Source: SURF-25 sp040754255 (GTDB lineage Bacteria > Omnitrophota > Gorgyraeia > Gygaellales > Profunditerraquicolaceae). Taken from it: DNA of 5,360 nt. The notes under the pieces were generated by a model. It was not told where the DNA came from. It was given only the letters and a program-made list of their open reading frames with translations, and did not search any database. The DNA lies in contig JBFMDA010000061.1 of the NCBI GenBank assembly GCA_040754255.1, positions 1 to 5,360 of the forward strand. The letters run 5' to 3'. Position 1 is the first letter of the stretch. Every line of letters begins with the position of its first letter. Positions 4,659 to 5,360 of this stretch are shown here, one piece after another. Position numbers and translations under genes: made by a program.

Positions 4659-5360
4659 ATGAGAAAGCTACTATTTGCGGTTATAGGAACGGTCATAGTG
4701 GTCGGCCTGCTCGCTGCGTTAAGGGTAGAGAAGGAGGGATTTATCATGGCTAAACATACGGATAGCAAGAAAATGCTTACTCCTCAGCAGTATGATGTAA
4801 TGCGTAAAAACGGTACGGAACCTCCTTTTCTGAATAAGTATTGGAATAATAAGGAGCCCGGTATCTATGTGGACCCTGTAAGCGGGGTGCCGCTTTTCAG
4901 TTCGCGCGATAAGTTTGATTCCGGCACCGGATGGCCGAGTTTTACCGGGCCAGTTGATCCTAATGTAATCGTTGAGAAGCAGGACACCAGCCACGGGACG
5001 GTAAGGACTGAAGTGCGTTCAAAAACAAGCGATTCCCATTTAGGCCATGTGTTTCAGGATGGCCCTGAGCCGACAGGCGCAAGGTATTGCATTAATTCGG
5101 CAGCCTTGCGGTTTATCCCTGCGAAGGACCTTGCAAGGGAGGGTTACGCGCAATATGCCTCGATGTTTGAGGCAAGTGCCAAGAAAGTCAAGACCGAAAC
5201 AGCCACCTTCGGCGCCGGCTGTTTCTGGGGAGTGCAGGCAGTGTTTGAGGGGGTAAAGGGGGTAAAAGCGACCTCTGCCGGGTATATGGGGGGAACGCGT
5301 AAAAACCCTACCTATAAAGATGTGTGTACCAATACTACCGGGCATGCTGAAGTGGTCCGG
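4659..5360 (+). CDS. msrBA: MsrB-MsrA fusion methionine sulfoxide reductase, N-terminal membrane segment (3' partial)
   Basis: This bifunctional repair enzyme reduces methionine-R-sulfoxide (MsrB part) and methionine-S-sulfoxide (MsrA part) in proteins. There are 234 residues in the window, ending inside the MsrA domain; roughly 100 or more residues are probably missing. Residues 4-21 are a hydrophobic signal anchor after Arg-Lys with no obvious cleavage site. MsrB spans about 39-165, with GTGWPSF at 89-95, HLGHVF at 127-132 and catalytic Cys144 in RYCINSAALRF. The zinc CxxC pairs are absent (Asp72/Ser75 and the SDS stretch at 124-126), as in Neisseria-type MsrB. Thr90 occupies the usual resolving-Cys position. 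MsrA starts near 181, with catalytic Cys188 in GCFWG and NPTYKDV at 216-222. ATG 4659 has GGAGG 5 bases upstream; ATG 4746 (Met30) has its own excellent site. The ATG at 4647 is in frame but would place the ribosome site inside the gene. Confidence 0.92.
   Translation, partial: MRKLLFAVIGTVIVVGLLAALRVEKEGFIMAKHTDSKKMLTPQQYDVMRKNGTEPPFLNKYWNNKEPGIYVDPVSGVPLFSSRDKFDSGTGWPSFTGPVDPNVIVEKQDTSHGTVRTEVRSKTSDSHLGHVFQDGPEPTGARYCINSAALRFIPAKDLAREGYAQYASMFEASAKKVKTETATFGAGCFWGVQAVFEGVKGVKATSAGYMGGTRKNPTYKDVCTNTTGHAEVVR
4731..4748 (+). promoter_or_regulatory. internal ribosome binding site and alternative start of msrBA
   Basis: AAGGAGGG (4731-4738) lies 7 bases before an in-frame ATG at 4746, encoding Met30 of the long protein. 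Starting here removes exactly the membrane segment and leaves a complete MsrB domain. This is at least as strong as the upstream site and is outside the hairpin at 4622-4658. Confidence 0.6.

Overview
The window is a compact stretch with every gene on the + strand. It holds five complete or nearly continuous genes plus a sixth cut by the right edge, and there are no RNA genes, insertion sequences, CRISPR arrays or long empty gaps. The gene content suggests an anaerobic or microaerophilic, probably Gram-negative bacterium. It has a ferredoxin-dependent 2-oxoacid oxidoreductase, an RnfD/NqrB-type membrane protein and exported redox-repair proteins. The compact layout and mixed gene content would fit an uncultured lineage such as Omnitrophota, but that is a weak impression and not something the sequence proves.

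Layout from left to right: (1) 1-774, the ATPase of an energy-coupling-factor/CbiO-NikO type importer, missing only its first few codons and ending in a striking histidine-rich tail that points to Ni/Co (or Zn). (2) 775-824, a short gap with a near-consensus sigma-70 promoter placed so close to the next ATG that the mRNA should be leaderless or nearly so. (3) 825-2534 and 2535-3392, korA (gamma and alpha domains fused) and korB of a two-subunit 2-oxoacid:ferredoxin oxidoreductase, abutting with no spacer. (4) 3410/3422-4171, a short NqrB/RnfD-like membrane protein that appears to lack the flavin-attachment loop. (5) 4173-4526, a small exported protein that looks like a divergent superoxide-reductase (desulfoferrodoxin/neelaredoxin) fold with incomplete iron ligands, one base after the previous stop and with an ideal ribosome binding site. 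(6) 4527-4658, a gap holding an inverted repeat that would bury the next ribosome binding site. (7) 4659-5360 (runs off), an MsrB-MsrA fusion with an N-terminal membrane segment and a second, excellent internal start that would give a cytosolic form.

The genes from korA to the SOR-like protein read as one operon, and msrBA may be co-transcribed or separately controlled. One consistent reading is that the oxidoreductase makes reduced ferredoxin in the cytoplasm, the RnfD-like protein may pass electrons across the membrane, and the exported SOR-like protein and anchored MsrBA deal with oxidants or oxidised methionines outside. The electron path is inference. What the sequence directly supports is the tight RnfD-like/SOR-like gene pair, the loss of expected cofactor residues in both, and the two start sites of msrBA.
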